Shown: in pieces, positions 39,001 to 49,665 of the stretch | Layout: the number at the start of each line of letters is the position of its first letter | Position numbering within the stretch: position 1 is the stretch's first letter | Assembly: GCA_035578905.1 (NCBI GenBank) | Contig: JAQJVL010000057.1 | Span: forward strand, 2,604,001-2,668,000 | DNA length: 64,000 nucleotides | Direction: 5' to 3' | Source of the DNA: Stictocephala bisonia | Lineage: Eukaryota > Arthropoda > Insecta > Hemiptera > Membracidae | Program-made: the position numbers and the translations under genes | Notes under the pieces: model-generated | The model's database searches: none | What the model saw: only the letters and a program-made list of their open reading frames with translations | Told to the model about the DNA's origin: nothing

Positions 39001-42000
39001 TGAATAGAGTGTTTGTTTGATTTTTACAATAAAATGTGGAAAGATACAAGATCCTCTGAGGTGGAACGTATGTTACTTGATAATAAAGCTTTAATTAAAA
39101 AGTTATTTGGTTTTTAGCGAAACTCTGCATTTTTGTGCTTTTTAAATGCTACTAGAGGGCCTTGCAAAACAGCTGATAGTAACTAGGCCAATGGGTTAAT
39201 TGCAAACATGGCTTTATCTGAAAAAGTTCACCAAGTTCAGAAAAAACCTAAAAGATTATCTCCTACCAAGACCATTTATACTCAATACAAGAACTTTTTT
39301 TAACTAAACAGGTAATGATGTTACCGATGAAAACTGATTTTTTATTTTGCTATATAATGTGATCTTAATTATTATTTAACTTTTAAGACTAAACTGTCAG
39401 CACAGATCCATTATGACTGTATTCAATGTATCAATGTGTTACATTAATGAATAAAATAGTCTATAGACATTTTAATTTGTTGAGCTACGTAGTACTTTAA
39501 AAAAGTAAGCGCAATTCATATTTGCTACAATAGAATCATGTCTCTTAATATATCTGCCATATCCTTGTGCCAAACTAAGCTGGATATAAAAGGTTTTTTT
39601 AATGTAATTGTTTTTAGTCTACTTTATTTATAAAGAATACTTACTTGCACTGTGCTTGACACCGATGCAGGAGGTCCCAGTCCATTTTGAGAGTGGCTTG
39701 AGCCTGACGGTCCGCGTGGTCTAACAGTGGCAGCAACACTACTAGCACTATCAGCACAAGGATAATTGTGATTGGAACACAAGATGGCTTGAACCACCCC
39801 TTCTGACCCCATCTAAAACATTAAAATTGAAAACACTTATAGAAGAGAATACACTTTTTTTTAAAAATATGCCAGTTAATAAGATTCAACTTATTGGCCA
39901 ACTAAATCAACAACATACAGTGAAAACCCTATTGTCCGTCACCCTATTTTCCGCCAGGTTCTGTTATCTGTCAGTGTCTCGGTTCATCGCGCCACGATAT
40001 GACAAATGCTGTATGACTTATCCGTCTGGAAGACGACAATTCCCCCCTCCAGCCGTCTAGCCCACATAAGCCTAGTTCCGACGGCCTTTCATCCGTAAGG
40101 ACTCGTCTGCCGTGTAACAGATAACAGGTCGTTGGAACAGCTCGCCTGAGTACGCCTGACGTACGGATAGACCATCCGGGGCCTGCCTGAACAGGTCTCG
40201 TACAACATGGGGAAAGAGGCGGCACTACAAAGGCATGTTGTTGAAGATGAAGTTCTAAGCCGCGATGCCTACACAGGTCACGGGCCGTTGGAACGATCCT
40301 GTCTGATGATACACAGGCGAGTCGTCGCTTTACACTACCCTTGTACCAACATCGGGTCTGTGTTGTGAAAACATTAGCCGTGGGAACTAGGCTTTAATAA
40401 CTATCTTACTCTGTACTGCAGTTTAATTTTAATAATGTTGATAATTAATATTTCTGCTTATTACATAATGTACAAGCGTATGTTTTACATTAAAACTAGG
40501 CCTACTGTAATGAAAGGGTAGTTGTGACCTGCAGTACATACATTCTGAAACATGTCTTTTTTCTAACCTTTTCATTCTCATTTTGTTAATCAATATGTAC
40601 TAAACAGCATTTAAATTTAACGTGCATAAGCACTAATAATAAGTTTCCAGCGATATAAGTGTGTTTGGGTGAATTTTCTATAATCCGTCTATGCTCCAAT
40701 CCGTCACGGCCGCGGTCCCGACCCCTGACGGAAAATACGGTTTCTACTGTATACAGATTATATTTATATGAAATCCAAAATATCTTACATAAACATACAA
40801 TAATAAGCCCATAATACTCTCTTTTTGCTTTAAATAAGACAAATCCTATCTCTAAGGTGTTTTATTTAACCTTGAAATGATAAATTTAAATAAATATTTT
40901 ATTTATTAGAGCCCCAAATGATCACAATGTAGTACACACATACACAATGTATGAAATATAAAGAGAAATTACTTAGAAATTTATCAAAACATGAGTCATG
41001 TTTTACTTTTAGTAATGAATCAAACGTTTAAGAAGAAAACACAGTCTAACTATTGGGAAAATTCTTAATAATGAGACATATATTTTCAAATTTTCTACTA
41101 AAATTAAGGCTTACTGATTTTAACTAGATGATATTTATTTTACACAACATTTACTCACAATATCATTGCAGTATAGTCTTGTGTACTACAAAAATCAAAA
41201 AGTAAAAGAACCACTCTTCACCAACAGGAAAATGGAATTGTAAAACTAGAATAGCATTACCGTAAAACGGTTATCTAAATTTTTCTTAGAATATTCATTA
41301 TCATTCAAGCATTGTTATATGATTAAACTAAATTATAGATAAGATTATTACATCTTACCATAGCAATTTAAATGTTCTTCAATGTGTATAAGTTATAAAG
41401 CTGAGATATAATGACTGTAGCTAATTTAAATCAGAAGATTAAATAATATAGATAGAAGACTAAATAAAATATAATAAAGTCCTAAAGAGAGAATATAATA
41501 CTGTTTAAATCATTCATTGCAGATAACAGAGACTTTAACAATAAGTACAATTATTACAAAAACAAGGATTTTAGCCCGGCAGTTTTGGGTACACACATAC
41601 ATAAAACCCAAGCAGTTAAAAAAAAAATGTTCACCCCGGCAGCCAAAAAATTAAATAAATGAATTTTGATATTATTGATCTGATTTTTAAAATTGCCATT
41701 TCCTTTAAACTATCTTGCAGCCTTGGGTGCCATATGACTAGTGTCAGTCAAAGTGTCCAAAGACATTCTTGATGTGCTCATTCACTTAGTGCTCAATGAC
41801 TTCACGCTATTGTCAAGCATAAAATTGGAATTACCAGTTCATTGATGTTCCAATAATGACCCCCTGACTGGCTTTAGTTTGAATATAAGTGTCAAAATTG
41901 ATTTTCTTGTGTTTGAACCATACTAAGACACTGCTCTTGTATATTGAATCTAGTTTAAAAGTCAACGGAAGGGATTTCCAGATGTATAAAACTAAAAAAC

Positions 42001-45000
42001 AAAAGTATAAAGACAACAAATCTAGTCGTGGACCACCTACCTTGGAAGATGAGGTGAAAACCAATCGTCTGAAAAGAAGAGGAAAGTTTATAACTGGCAA
42101 CGGCAGTTCTACTATGAAACATAACCTGTGTACTGTGGGCAAAAAACTGTTTCTGTTTGTCTCCAGATTTAGCCCAGAAACAAAGTGTGAGGATGTCAAA
42201 AGATTTCTAAATGAGAGTTTAAGTGGAAATTATATTGTTGAAAAAATTGATTCAAAGTATCCACTAGATTACTCATCATTTAAAGTGGGAATTCCATCAC
42301 AACATCTGCAGCAGATATACTCTCCGGACTTCTGGCCTAGTGATATATTTGTTGCAAATTTCATTAACAAACCCAAGAAACATACTGGAAATTTAAACTG
42401 GGAAGGAAGTCAGAAACTAAATACAACCTGATGGACTCTGTTAAAAGCGTGGAGTCAATTGGAATTTACCATCAGAACGTGCAAAGTTTATCTAATAAAG
42501 TTGGAATCTTGGAGACTGTAGCCTGTGATTTGAATGTGGACTACCTATGTGTTAGTGAGCATTGGATGTGCAACCTGGAAATTGAGGAATGTCATATCGG
42601 TGAGCACTACAACCTAGCAACAAGTTACTGTCGCTCAACCAAAACACATGGTGGTGTTGCCATTTTCAGTAGGTACGACCCATCCCATTACAAGGTAAGA
42701 CATGATTTAAATAAACTATCAGTAGAAATGGAGTGTGAAATTGCATGCGTAGAACTGCATGATATAAATTTATTATTAGTGTCGGTATACAGAAGTCCAA
42801 ACGGCAGTCCTGAAGTCTTTCTAGAAGTAATTGAACAATTGTTCTGTTATATAAACCGTTTAAATAAATACTCAGTTGTATGTGGAGATTTCAATTTCAA
42901 TTTTCTTGCCAGTGAAAAGAAAACAGAATCATTTGTTAACCTTGCTAAGATGTACGGATTAAAGAGGACAATTTTACAACCTACTCGTGGATCTAGCTGC
43001 TTGGATAATATCTTCACTTCGCTACCTGGTAGTTTTGACATTGATGTGTTTAATAAACATGTCAGTGATCACCTTGGGCAGCTAATCTCGATACCTATCA
43101 ACAGTAACATAAGTAACAGGACTATCGGAGATAGAACACCTAGATTAAAATTAGACAATAGGCCTAATGTTAAATTAGTTACTAAAATTACTGAGGCTAG
43201 TCTCAATGAATTTAAGTACTATTTAAAAAAAGAATACTGGTCAAATATTTTTCTTTCAAATGATGTTAACGAAAATTTTGATGAATTTATTAGCACTATA
43301 GAATATTATTACCATTTAAGTTTTACCAAACAAGTTAAAAATAAATCTAAAGTAAGCCTAAATAAAAATGATAGGCCTAAACAAACTGGATGGTACAACA
43401 ATGAGTTAAGGCAAATAAAAAATAGGTTAGATTTTTTATATGAACTTAGTAGAGTAAATGGACCTGACAATACTAACTTATCTGAATTATATAGAAGGGA
43501 AAAAGCATTTTATCGTAAACAAATTAAAGAAGCTAAGATCAAAACAAATGTACAGTATATTAACAGCTCTAGCAATAAGAGCAAAACATTGTGGAAATTA
43601 ATTAATAATAAAAAAAATAATCATACCTTTAAAAATAATGGCATTAGTGAAAACGTGATCTCCCCTGATAAATATAATGATTATTTTGTAAATATTGTAA
43701 ACAATACACCTGTTATTAATGTAAATAATATTGTACATAATTTTAATTGATTTTTAAGTAATGTTATTGTACCTGATTTTAATGTAAAGTTTGTCTTCAC
43801 TTCTGTAACTGAAACTGAGGTTTTAAATATCGTTAAGAGTCTGGCATGCAAAAAAAGTAAAGACCACTTTGGTTTGACCAATGAACTGGTAAAACAAACA
43901 GTATCTTGCTACATTAAGGTATTGACTAGGTTAATTAATTTATCACTTAACCAGGGAATCTTTCCCAATATACTTAAAATTAGTAAGATACATCCAATTT
44001 ATAAAAAAGGACAAAGGGATCAGATTAGCAACTATAGACCTATAGCAATAGTCCCTGTATTTTCTAAGGTTATTGAACTTATTATTTCGAAACAGCTGAT
44101 ATTTTACTTGGAAAGTTATAATCTTATTTGTAAAGATCAGTTTGGTTTTAGGAGTGGCCTATCCACTGCTGATGCCATAATCAGTTTAGTCGATAAGATT
44201 CTTGATAGTTTTGAAAAGAAGGAGTTTGCTGCAGTCATTTATTGCGATTTAAGCAAGGCTTTCGATCGAGTGTCGCATGAAATCCTACTAAGAAAGCTAG
44301 AATATTACAATATCAAAGATACTCCATTGAATTTGTTTAAAACATATTTAGAGGAAAGAACCCAATATGTTGTAATTGGTAATAGTACCTCTAGTCATTT
44401 ATCAGTAAATAGCGGTGTGCCTCAGGGCTCTGTCCTCGGGCCTCTGCTATTTCTAATAACTATTAATTACCTCAGTGTTAATGTGCCTGCAGGAGTAATA
44501 CTCTATGCGGATGACACTACTGTCATCACTAGACATAAAAATTGCAGCCAGGCGATAGTGGACTCAAAATCAAATTTGGATATTGTTGGAAATTGGTTGG
44601 CTGCAAATAAATTGGCCCTAAATACGGAAAAGACTAAAACTGTGGTGTTCAGCTTAAAAGAAATACCTAGCACTGATAATATCAATATTAATCCTCCTTT
44701 TCTTGGTATAATATTTGACCAACTACTAAATTGGCATCACCACATAATTAGAATAAAAAAAATATTAAGCAAAAGTGTGTATGCCTTAAAACGACTTTGC
44801 GGGGAAATCGATGAGGATAGTCTCCGGCAGGCATATTTTGGGCTTTTTCAACCTCACTTGTCATATGGCCTTATTGTATGGGGAGGCTCCTCTCATGCTC
44901 AGGAAGTATTTTTATTACAAAAAAAAAAAGCCATACGAATTATGGCTAAGATTAATAAATTTGAACATTGCAGAGGGGTTTTTTTTAATTTAAAATACTA

Positions 45001-46575
45001 ACCCTCTACTCTTTATATATATTGCAATGTTTGCTCTACCTAAGAGCAAATTTAAACAAAATTGAGCTGAGAGGAGCGATCCATAGCCATGAGACAAGAT
45101 ATTGCAATGATGTAAACCTGCCTCAGGTTAGACTAATTAAAAGTGATAAGAGTCCACTAATAATGGCTAGTAAATTGTATAATAAAATTCCGTTAGAAAT
45201 TAGACAACTTGACAAGAAAGATTTTAAAAAGACTCTGCAGGAATTCTTAATCAAGCATCCATTTTATTCTGTAACTGAGTTTGTGACGCAGAAATGGACA
45301 GAAATGGACTTTAGAGAGTAGACCAGTGCTGTCTGTATCTTATGACTAAGCCAATGTATTTTGTGAAATATCTAATGGCATTAAATATCTATCTATCTAT
45401 CTATCTATTTCATACTCTGCATTCAAGGCAAGCAAGATGAAATCAAACTTCACATGAAGAACACTTTTTCCTATCCCCAAATCTTGCCTTCACACTTGAC
45501 ACTAGGTATTATTTATTTTGAGAATTTTTATTTTTTAAACAAGTTATGACACTCGGGCATGGTTTGTTTAGAAAATAACAGTACAAGTAAACGTCACACA
45601 ACACAAATTTATTACAATATAAGCACAAAATGCACAAATATTATGGTGATCGATTTCGGTGAACCACGCTCACCTTCCTCAGACCAGAGGGATTCACAAA
45701 AGAATCATTCTTTTGTGAATCCCTCTGGTCTGAGGAAGGTGAGCGTGGTTCACCGAAATCGATCACCATAATATTTGTGCATTTTGTGCTTATATTGTAA
45801 TAAATTTGTGTTGTGTGACGTTTACTTGTACTGTATATGTACCAACACGTATTATGCTAATTAAAAAACTACCTATTTAAAAAATAAATAATGCTAAAAA
45901 TAAAATCAATAACTACATAAATTACCAGCGAGAGGATTCAGTGGCTTAGGTATCCAAGGTTTCGAATTCTCAACTGAGCTAGTGGTTTGAACTTAACTTG
46001 TTAAATAAAATTAATACACAGGCCTGCAGGCGCATATGAATTGACAAGTGAAGAACATAAGAATCGCCAACTAAATAAAACAATCATATTGCATAGGTTT
46101 TTGCCATTAGCCAGACGATATTGTTACATTAATTTAATGTAAAACTGTACATGCAAATCAGATGATAACTTTGGAAAGCAGATCTATGATTGAACATTTT
46201 ATGTTGAGTAGATTTACCAATGAATTTTATTTAATTTCAACCATTAATAAATCGTTTTTCATTATTTATTATCAACCGTGAATTATCAATATAAGTAAAA
46301 GAATCATACAAGCATCTTTTGCTATTTGTGGTATTTATACAAATTTAATTTTTATAACATAAAGATATAGGGTATTTGATAAAGCCGTGTAACAACTAAT
46401 TACTTCCCTAATTCGTATTGGGTGATTAAAAAATAAATAATTATACAAAACTATATAAAACTTACACTTCGCTATGTTTGTCTCCAAAATCATCAAAATC
46501 TGTTCTCATCATGTAACGTGACTCCCAATCATCGTAGTCATCCGATGGCAAAGAACTTCCTCGATCTAGGATTTG
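35863..46575 (-). CDS. PLD3: Phospholipase D3/4-like gene, partial (three exons)
   Basis: Exons are 46466-46575, 39645-39812 and 35863-36043, each with AG/GT borders. Phases fit: exon 1 leaves GT, completed by A to give Val; exon 2 leaves AA, completed by G to give Lys. The joined product has an acidic cytosolic N-terminus ([11 protein letters not shown]), a basic turn [11 protein letters not shown], a hydrophobic anchor of about 20 residues ([17 protein letters not shown]), and then a lumenal part with [10 protein letters not shown] and [11 protein letters not shown]. That is the type II membrane layout and opening PLD-fold block of the PLD3/PLD4 family, whose vertebrate members are endolysosomal 5'-3' exonucleases. 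Both HKD catalytic motifs, the first coding exon and the stop are not seen. PLD3, PLD4 and PLD5 cannot be separated from this part. Activity is inferred from the family only. Confidence 0.88.
36546..36600. mobile_element. Possible pogo/Tigger-type terminus remnant
   Basis: CAATAGACTTGATAATCCGA followed by ACGGGACTGGCAGG and GTTGGATTACG resembles the ends of Tigger/pogo elements, as in the clearer copies at 39918 and 47932. No matching right end was located. Confidence 0.35.
36990..37183 (-). mobile_element. tRNA-headed SINE (family S3) on the minus strand
   Basis: Minus-strand order is a tRNA-like head starting GGAGCGGCTGTAGGTAAGGG near 37183, a perfect B box GGTTCGATTCC (37120-37130), then CCGTGGTTCGGAAGTCACAT and AAAGCTGTTGGTCTCC, then a tail to about 36990. 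The post-head module (TTCGGA, AAAGCTGT, GGTC) is shared with the S2 repeats, so the families seem to share a core. The head has changes outside the boxes, so this is not a tRNA gene. It lies in the intron at 36044-39644. Confidence 0.75.
38090..39312 (+). pseudogene. Jockey-like LINE 3' part, split by a piggyBac-like MITE
   Basis: Plus-strand pieces include [17 protein letters not shown] (38113-38165), [36 protein letters not shown] and [11 protein letters not shown] (to about 38395). These are the region after the reverse transcriptase in Jockey/CR1-type ORF2. After the insert at 38529-39195 the remaining C-terminus follows (39200-39312), with a recognisable [20 protein letters not shown] ending. 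Frame changes and stops make it dead. It lies antisense in the 36044-39644 intron of the PLD-like gene. Confidence 0.75.
38529..39195. mobile_element. piggyBac-like MITE, 667 bp
   Basis: The perfect inverted ends are CCCATTGGCCTAG and CTAGGCCAATGGG, flanked on both sides by TTAA (38525-38528 and 39196-39199). TTAA duplication with ends starting CCC is the piggyBac hallmark. Two degenerate copies of ATACGAGACTGT lie inside the left end (about 38550 and 38590), possibly transposase sites. There is no transposase ORF. It splits the LINE at 38090-39312. Confidence 0.88.
39645..39812 (-). CDS. PLD3: PLD-like gene, membrane-anchor exon
   Basis: The acceptor is ATGTTTTAG before ATGGGGTCAG, and the donor is GTGCAA-GTAAGT. 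The reading frame set by the neighbouring exons gives [14 protein letters not shown], a hydrophobic run and [20 protein letters not shown], ending CQAQC plus a split Lys. The apparent ATG at the exon start is in another frame and is not the initiator. Confidence 0.88.
39918..40749. mobile_element. pogo/Tigger-type MITE, 832 bp
   Basis: The left end CAGTGAAAACCCTATTGTCC and right end (inverse CAGTAGAAACCGTATTTTCC) are imperfect inverted repeats flanked by TA (39916-39917, 40750-40751). GTCCGTCA and GACGGA words recur inside both ends. The interior (GC-rich to about 40380) has no transposase. CAGT-start ends with TA duplication fit the pogo branch. It lies in the 39813-46465 intron. Confidence 0.82.
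40752..41885. other. AT-rich intronic stretch, nothing recognised
   Basis: No motif beyond short AT-rich repeats is visible. It belongs to the intron of the PLD-like gene. Confidence 0.4.
41889..42431 (+). CDS. LINE ORF1, probably 5'-truncated
   Basis: The open frame follows a stop at 41886-41888. The first ATG is near 41980, so any true start may be missing. About 180 codons: a basic stretch ([20 protein letters not shown]), then an RNA-binding-like C-terminal domain with [35 protein letters not shown] and [11 protein letters not shown]. This block is typical of ORF1 proteins of CR1/Jockey-type insect LINEs. These proteins bind LINE RNA as a chaperone, though here the role is inferred. The stop TGA (42429-42431) overlaps the ORF2 ATG (42431-42433) as TGATG. 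Confidence 0.8.
   Translation: MSKLIFLCLNHTKTLLLYIESSLKVNGRDFQMYKTKKQKYKDNKSSRGPPTLEDEVKTNRLKRRGKFITGNGSSTMKHNLCTVGKKLFLFVSRFSPETKCEDVKRFLNESLSGNYIVEKIDSKYPLDYSSFKVGIPSQHLQQIYSPDFWPSDIFVANFINKPKKHTGNLNWEGSQKLNTT
42431..45321 (+). pseudogene. LINE ORF2: endonuclease and reverse transcriptase, two lesions
   Basis: The N-terminal part (42431-43747) is an apurinic-type endonuclease with [34 protein letters not shown] and VSDHLGQ. The reverse transcriptase (43751-45001) has [52 protein letters not shown] and the catalytic LYADDTT at 44501-44518. The C-terminus (45022-45321) has [25 protein letters not shown] and [10 protein letters not shown]. An in-frame TGA (43748-43750) interrupts the region before the reverse transcriptase without a frame change. 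A one-base shift near 44975-44999, close to T8 and A4 runs, separates the C-terminus. The rest is well preserved, so this is a fairly young copy. It is antisense to the host gene in the 39813-46465 intron. Confidence 0.9.
45386..45408. repeat. (ATCT)n tail of the LINE
   Basis: Five or so ATCT units lie 65 bp after the ORF2 stop and probably mark the 3' end of the element. Short tandem tails are usual in CR1-type LINEs. Confidence 0.8.
45578..45834. repeat. Perfect 257-bp palindrome (two 128-bp arms)
   Basis: The left arm 45578-45705 and the right arm 45707-45834 are exact reverse complements with one base (C, 45706) between them. Arm landmarks are CGTCACACAACACAAATTTA, GGTGATCGATTTCGGTGAAC and TCAGACCAGAGGGATTCACA. 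A transcript would form a 128-bp hairpin. Alternatives are a very young palindromic element, a hairpin-RNA locus or an assembly/template-switch artefact. There are no flanking direct repeats that I can define. Confidence 0.95.
45835..46465. other. Intronic stretch next to the cytosolic exon
   Basis: This is AT-rich non-coding sequence leading to the splice donor at 46465. Confidence 0.4.
46466..46575 (-). CDS. PLD3: PLD-like gene, cytosolic exon
   Basis: The minus-strand acceptor TTTTTTTCAG precedes CAAATCCTAG at 46575. The donor is AAGT-GTAAGT, with exon end at 46466. The 110-bp exon opens in phase 0 and ends with two bases of a codon. It encodes 36 full residues rich in Asp and Ser ([18 protein letters not shown]). 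An upstream exon with the start codon must exist but was not identified. Confidence 0.82.
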
Positions 46576-47931
46576 CTGAAAAAAATATAGCTTTTAATTT
46601 TTGGGGATTAATATACACACACTCTAATTATTAGCTAAAAACATTTGTACTGAACATTTTAAAAAGTTTATGTTACATTGATGTTTTCTCAAATCATCAG
46701 TTATGATCAAAATCTTAATGTGCAGAAACTAAAATACCACAATTACATCATAATAAAAGTAATTCAATAATCATTAACATACTTATTATTTATTAAATGT
46801 TCTTAAAACCAAGTAAGTTTACTAAAACCCATTTTCAAATATTTTAAGCTCAAGGGAGAGCTAACTGAGAGATAGACAAAATTTTTACAATCTATTTTAC
46901 GTGTTTTTTTATGCTGAAGAGTCTAATTGCTAAATTAGATATGCTAAAGAATATCTAATTGGTTTCAAAAAATGTATATTTTAATCAATAAAAACTTCCC
47001 TTACCTAAATTATTTTATCCAAACTAATGTAATAATCGTTATAAGATTTCAACGCCCACTTTCAAATTAAAGTCCAGACTTTTAGGAATCCTATCATCAG
47101 ATCCACATCCAACCAAAATAGAAACAAATTTGTACTTTATTTTTGAGCCTCTCATATTCAGCTTTCAGACCCAGTGAAGAATTGAATTGAAATCAATTTT
47201 ATTTCCAAAATTAAGTACATAGAATAACACAAATTACAGAATGTAAGTGACTAAAAACTAAAATAATACAAGAAAAATACAATGTCTAATAACTAAGGAT
47301 ACATTTTTAAAATGTGCAATTTTTAAAAACTAGATAATCATAATAAACTATGGAAATTAGCCTACATGGGCGAACAGCCTGTGCGAAAGATTCTCTGCTG
47401 AAGTTGTTAGTGCGTATTTTCACGAGAAATAATTGTCACATACAAAAATAACTTTCAGATTGTGATCATCATAAAGAAGGTAAAATTAATCCCTAGTTTG
47501 GGGAGTAATAAAAAATGTGCGCAGTCCCAACAACTAGTAACTTAAGATCTAGGAACATAATATCAAACCTTTTTAACATCAAACCTAGCCTGTTCAAAAT
47601 ATTAACTAAATGTTATTGTTTCATAATATTGTGTGGTGACAAGAAATAACTAGCAGACCAGGTCAAAGATGATGTTGAAATGAATTATTGAATCTTGGCA
47701 GAGATACATGGCTATTGTCAACTGTTCAGTAGGCCTACATGTTTTAGTGTTGTGAATCATTAAATCTGGTATATATAGATATATGTGGGTCTGAGAATAT
47801 ACCCATTTTTATAAACATATCACAAAATATCTAGATTTTATTTTGAGTGTGACACTGTAGCCGCTTACTCACAGATTTAAGCATTTAATCACTATATATC
47901 AAATTGATTAAATACGAATACAGTTCAAGTA
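46576..47931. other. Upstream intron or 5' region of the PLD-like gene
   Basis: A polypyrimidine acceptor lies immediately upstream of 46575. About 47165-47400 (ATTGAAATCAATTTTATTTC and following) resembles the 3' UTR start of LINEs on the minus strand, but no coding motif confirms it. Confidence 0.35.
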
Positions 47932-48612
47932 CAGTAGAGCCTTATTATCCGACATTCCGTTTTAACTTACGTATTAATCCTAAAAACAATTCTCTTATTT
48001 TCTGAAAATAATATTGTGGATTATTTTCCTATAGTGAAAACTGTATGTAGTACCTGGTGAGTTTTCCCAAACAGTGTGCCGTTTTGTTGCTTGTAAACAA
48101 ACTGTACTTGACTTTATGTTGATTGGAGACTACAACATGAGAGCAGACACACCACTTTTGACATCTGTTGAGGGTACAGAACTAATAGGACAGGCATCGT
48201 TTGTATGGGGGGAATAGCGATTTGTGACTTGTGCCCTCTTATTTAGAAGTTTCCTGACAGGTCACATGTACTAGTTTGTTGTGTGAAAGAATTTATCTGT
48301 TACTTTACTGAGCAATGCTTGTTTATCATTACTGCATTTGCTAAGTTAGTTTAAAAAAAAGTTATTATTTGAGACTGAACAGTACAGTTGTTTAAGTTGT
48401 GTTTACTTGCTGTAGGCCTACACTACTGTAGTTTTATTGAACTTAGGCTTGGTGAAATGGTGTCCAAACATAAAAGAGATGTAACTATGGAAGATTAACT
48501 TAACACCATTTAACGCCTATGAATCGAACTTCATGATTACCACCATCACTCCCTACTATCCGACTTTAAAATATTCGACGTCATCACCACTGGATAAATG
48601 GGGCTCACACTG
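47932..48612. mobile_element. Tigger/pogo-derived MITE, 681 bp
   Basis: The left end CAGTAGAGCCTTATTATCCG is matched by the inverse of the right end CAGTGTGAGCCCCATTTATC, flanked by TA (47930-47931, 48613-48614). Near the right (about 48456) a short frame reads MVSKHKRDVTMED and then stops, which looks like the first residues of a Tigger-type transposase. The element therefore appears to be an internal-deletion derivative of an autonomous element. Confidence 0.8.
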
Positions 48613-48614
48613 TA

Positions 48615-49269
48615 CTTATGGGGTTCTGAATTCATTGAAAATTGTTTTTTAGAACTAGAAAGGTAGATGACAATTTCTACTTACTTTCTTCTTTTTAAGT
48701 GAGTCATTGGTGGACGTAAATATAGTCATTTCTTCCTCAAGTTAGCCCTACTCCCTGTACCAAGATGAGTTCAAAAACTTTATTAACCTAGAACTGCTGC
48801 AGTGGAAATTTTTCAGGAAAGAATTTTCTAATGCAAATAAATGCGGAATTTATTAGTAAATAGATTCAAATTTAAATCTAACAAGTAATTACACGTAAAA
48901 TAAAATATGAACACAAGATAATATAACCTAAAACAATAACTGACACAATCTCTAACAAACGTGTAAACAAACTTGTACTTGTTGGTCTTGTTGGCCAATT
49001 GCCAAAAACGGCAGAGAGCAATCAAATTCTGTAAGAACAAGAATACCTATTGAAAAATACAAAATGCATTATCATATGTTTAACATGTTGAAGTGGTAAT
49101 AAAACTGTTACTATAGTAAGTACTTATAAAAAGCACTTGAGAACCTAGAAGTTTACGGATATTCTGATAGTCTATTTTTAACAATCATTCTCCGATCTTT
49201 CAAAAATATGAGAATTCTTAGAGAATAAGAGGGCTGCTTACATCTGCTTTCATTCTAATTATTAATTCA
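48615..49269. other. AT-rich non-coding stretch, nothing recognised
   Basis: An antisense 70-codon frame at 48828-49040 has no family signature. Confidence 0.4.
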
Positions 49270-49665
49270 TTATTAAGATGCCGATCGTCAAGATATGGGC
49301 GAATATGAGGGGCGAATATGAGGGGCGAATGAGTGTGATGAGCGTAGATAAATGAGTGTAGTCATTGTTACTAACTAAGGTCGACTGTCCTCAGAAAGAG
49401 CTATTTAACTAGGGAAACTAAGGGACCTACAGATTTACGTTGAATCTGAACCACGTAGTGTTGGTCTGATTTTCAGCTAACTGACAATCCTGACACTTAG
49501 TTCTCTTCCCTACACAACATATGAATCCTGACTACTATTCAACATGGACACCCCAGACATCTATAGTTGTGTCAACGTCGCAGGAAACTATTGAGCGGAC
49601 GCCGTGTCAGTATTAAGAGAACTGTTTAGTGGAAGTGGTATTAAGAGTACCTAGGAAGTGGAATA
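49270..49665 (-). mobile_element. SINE-like repeat (family S2), copy
   Basis: From the left: CCGATCGTCAAGATATGGGC, tandem GAATATGAGGGGC and GAGTGTGATGAGC, CTCAGAAAGAGC, GGGACCTACAGATTTACG, GTCTGATTTTCAGCTAACTG, CATGGACACCCCAGACATCT and GTATTAAGAG. The same order occurs at 58735-59105. Confidence 0.78.

Noticed and set aside
39971..40225. 84-codon antisense frame
   Set aside because: It lies within the non-coding interior of the pogo-type MITE and has no motif.
41831..42199. 122-codon antisense frame over the LINE ORF1
   Set aside because: It is a shadow of the plus-strand ORF1, which has the recognisable domain.
45707..45834. Hammerhead-ribozyme-like core (CTGAGGA ... hairpin ... CGAAA) in the palindrome arm
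   Set aside because: The core words and a stem between them can be seen, but one extra base disturbs the stem II junction and I could not form convincing stems I and III with a cleavage site.
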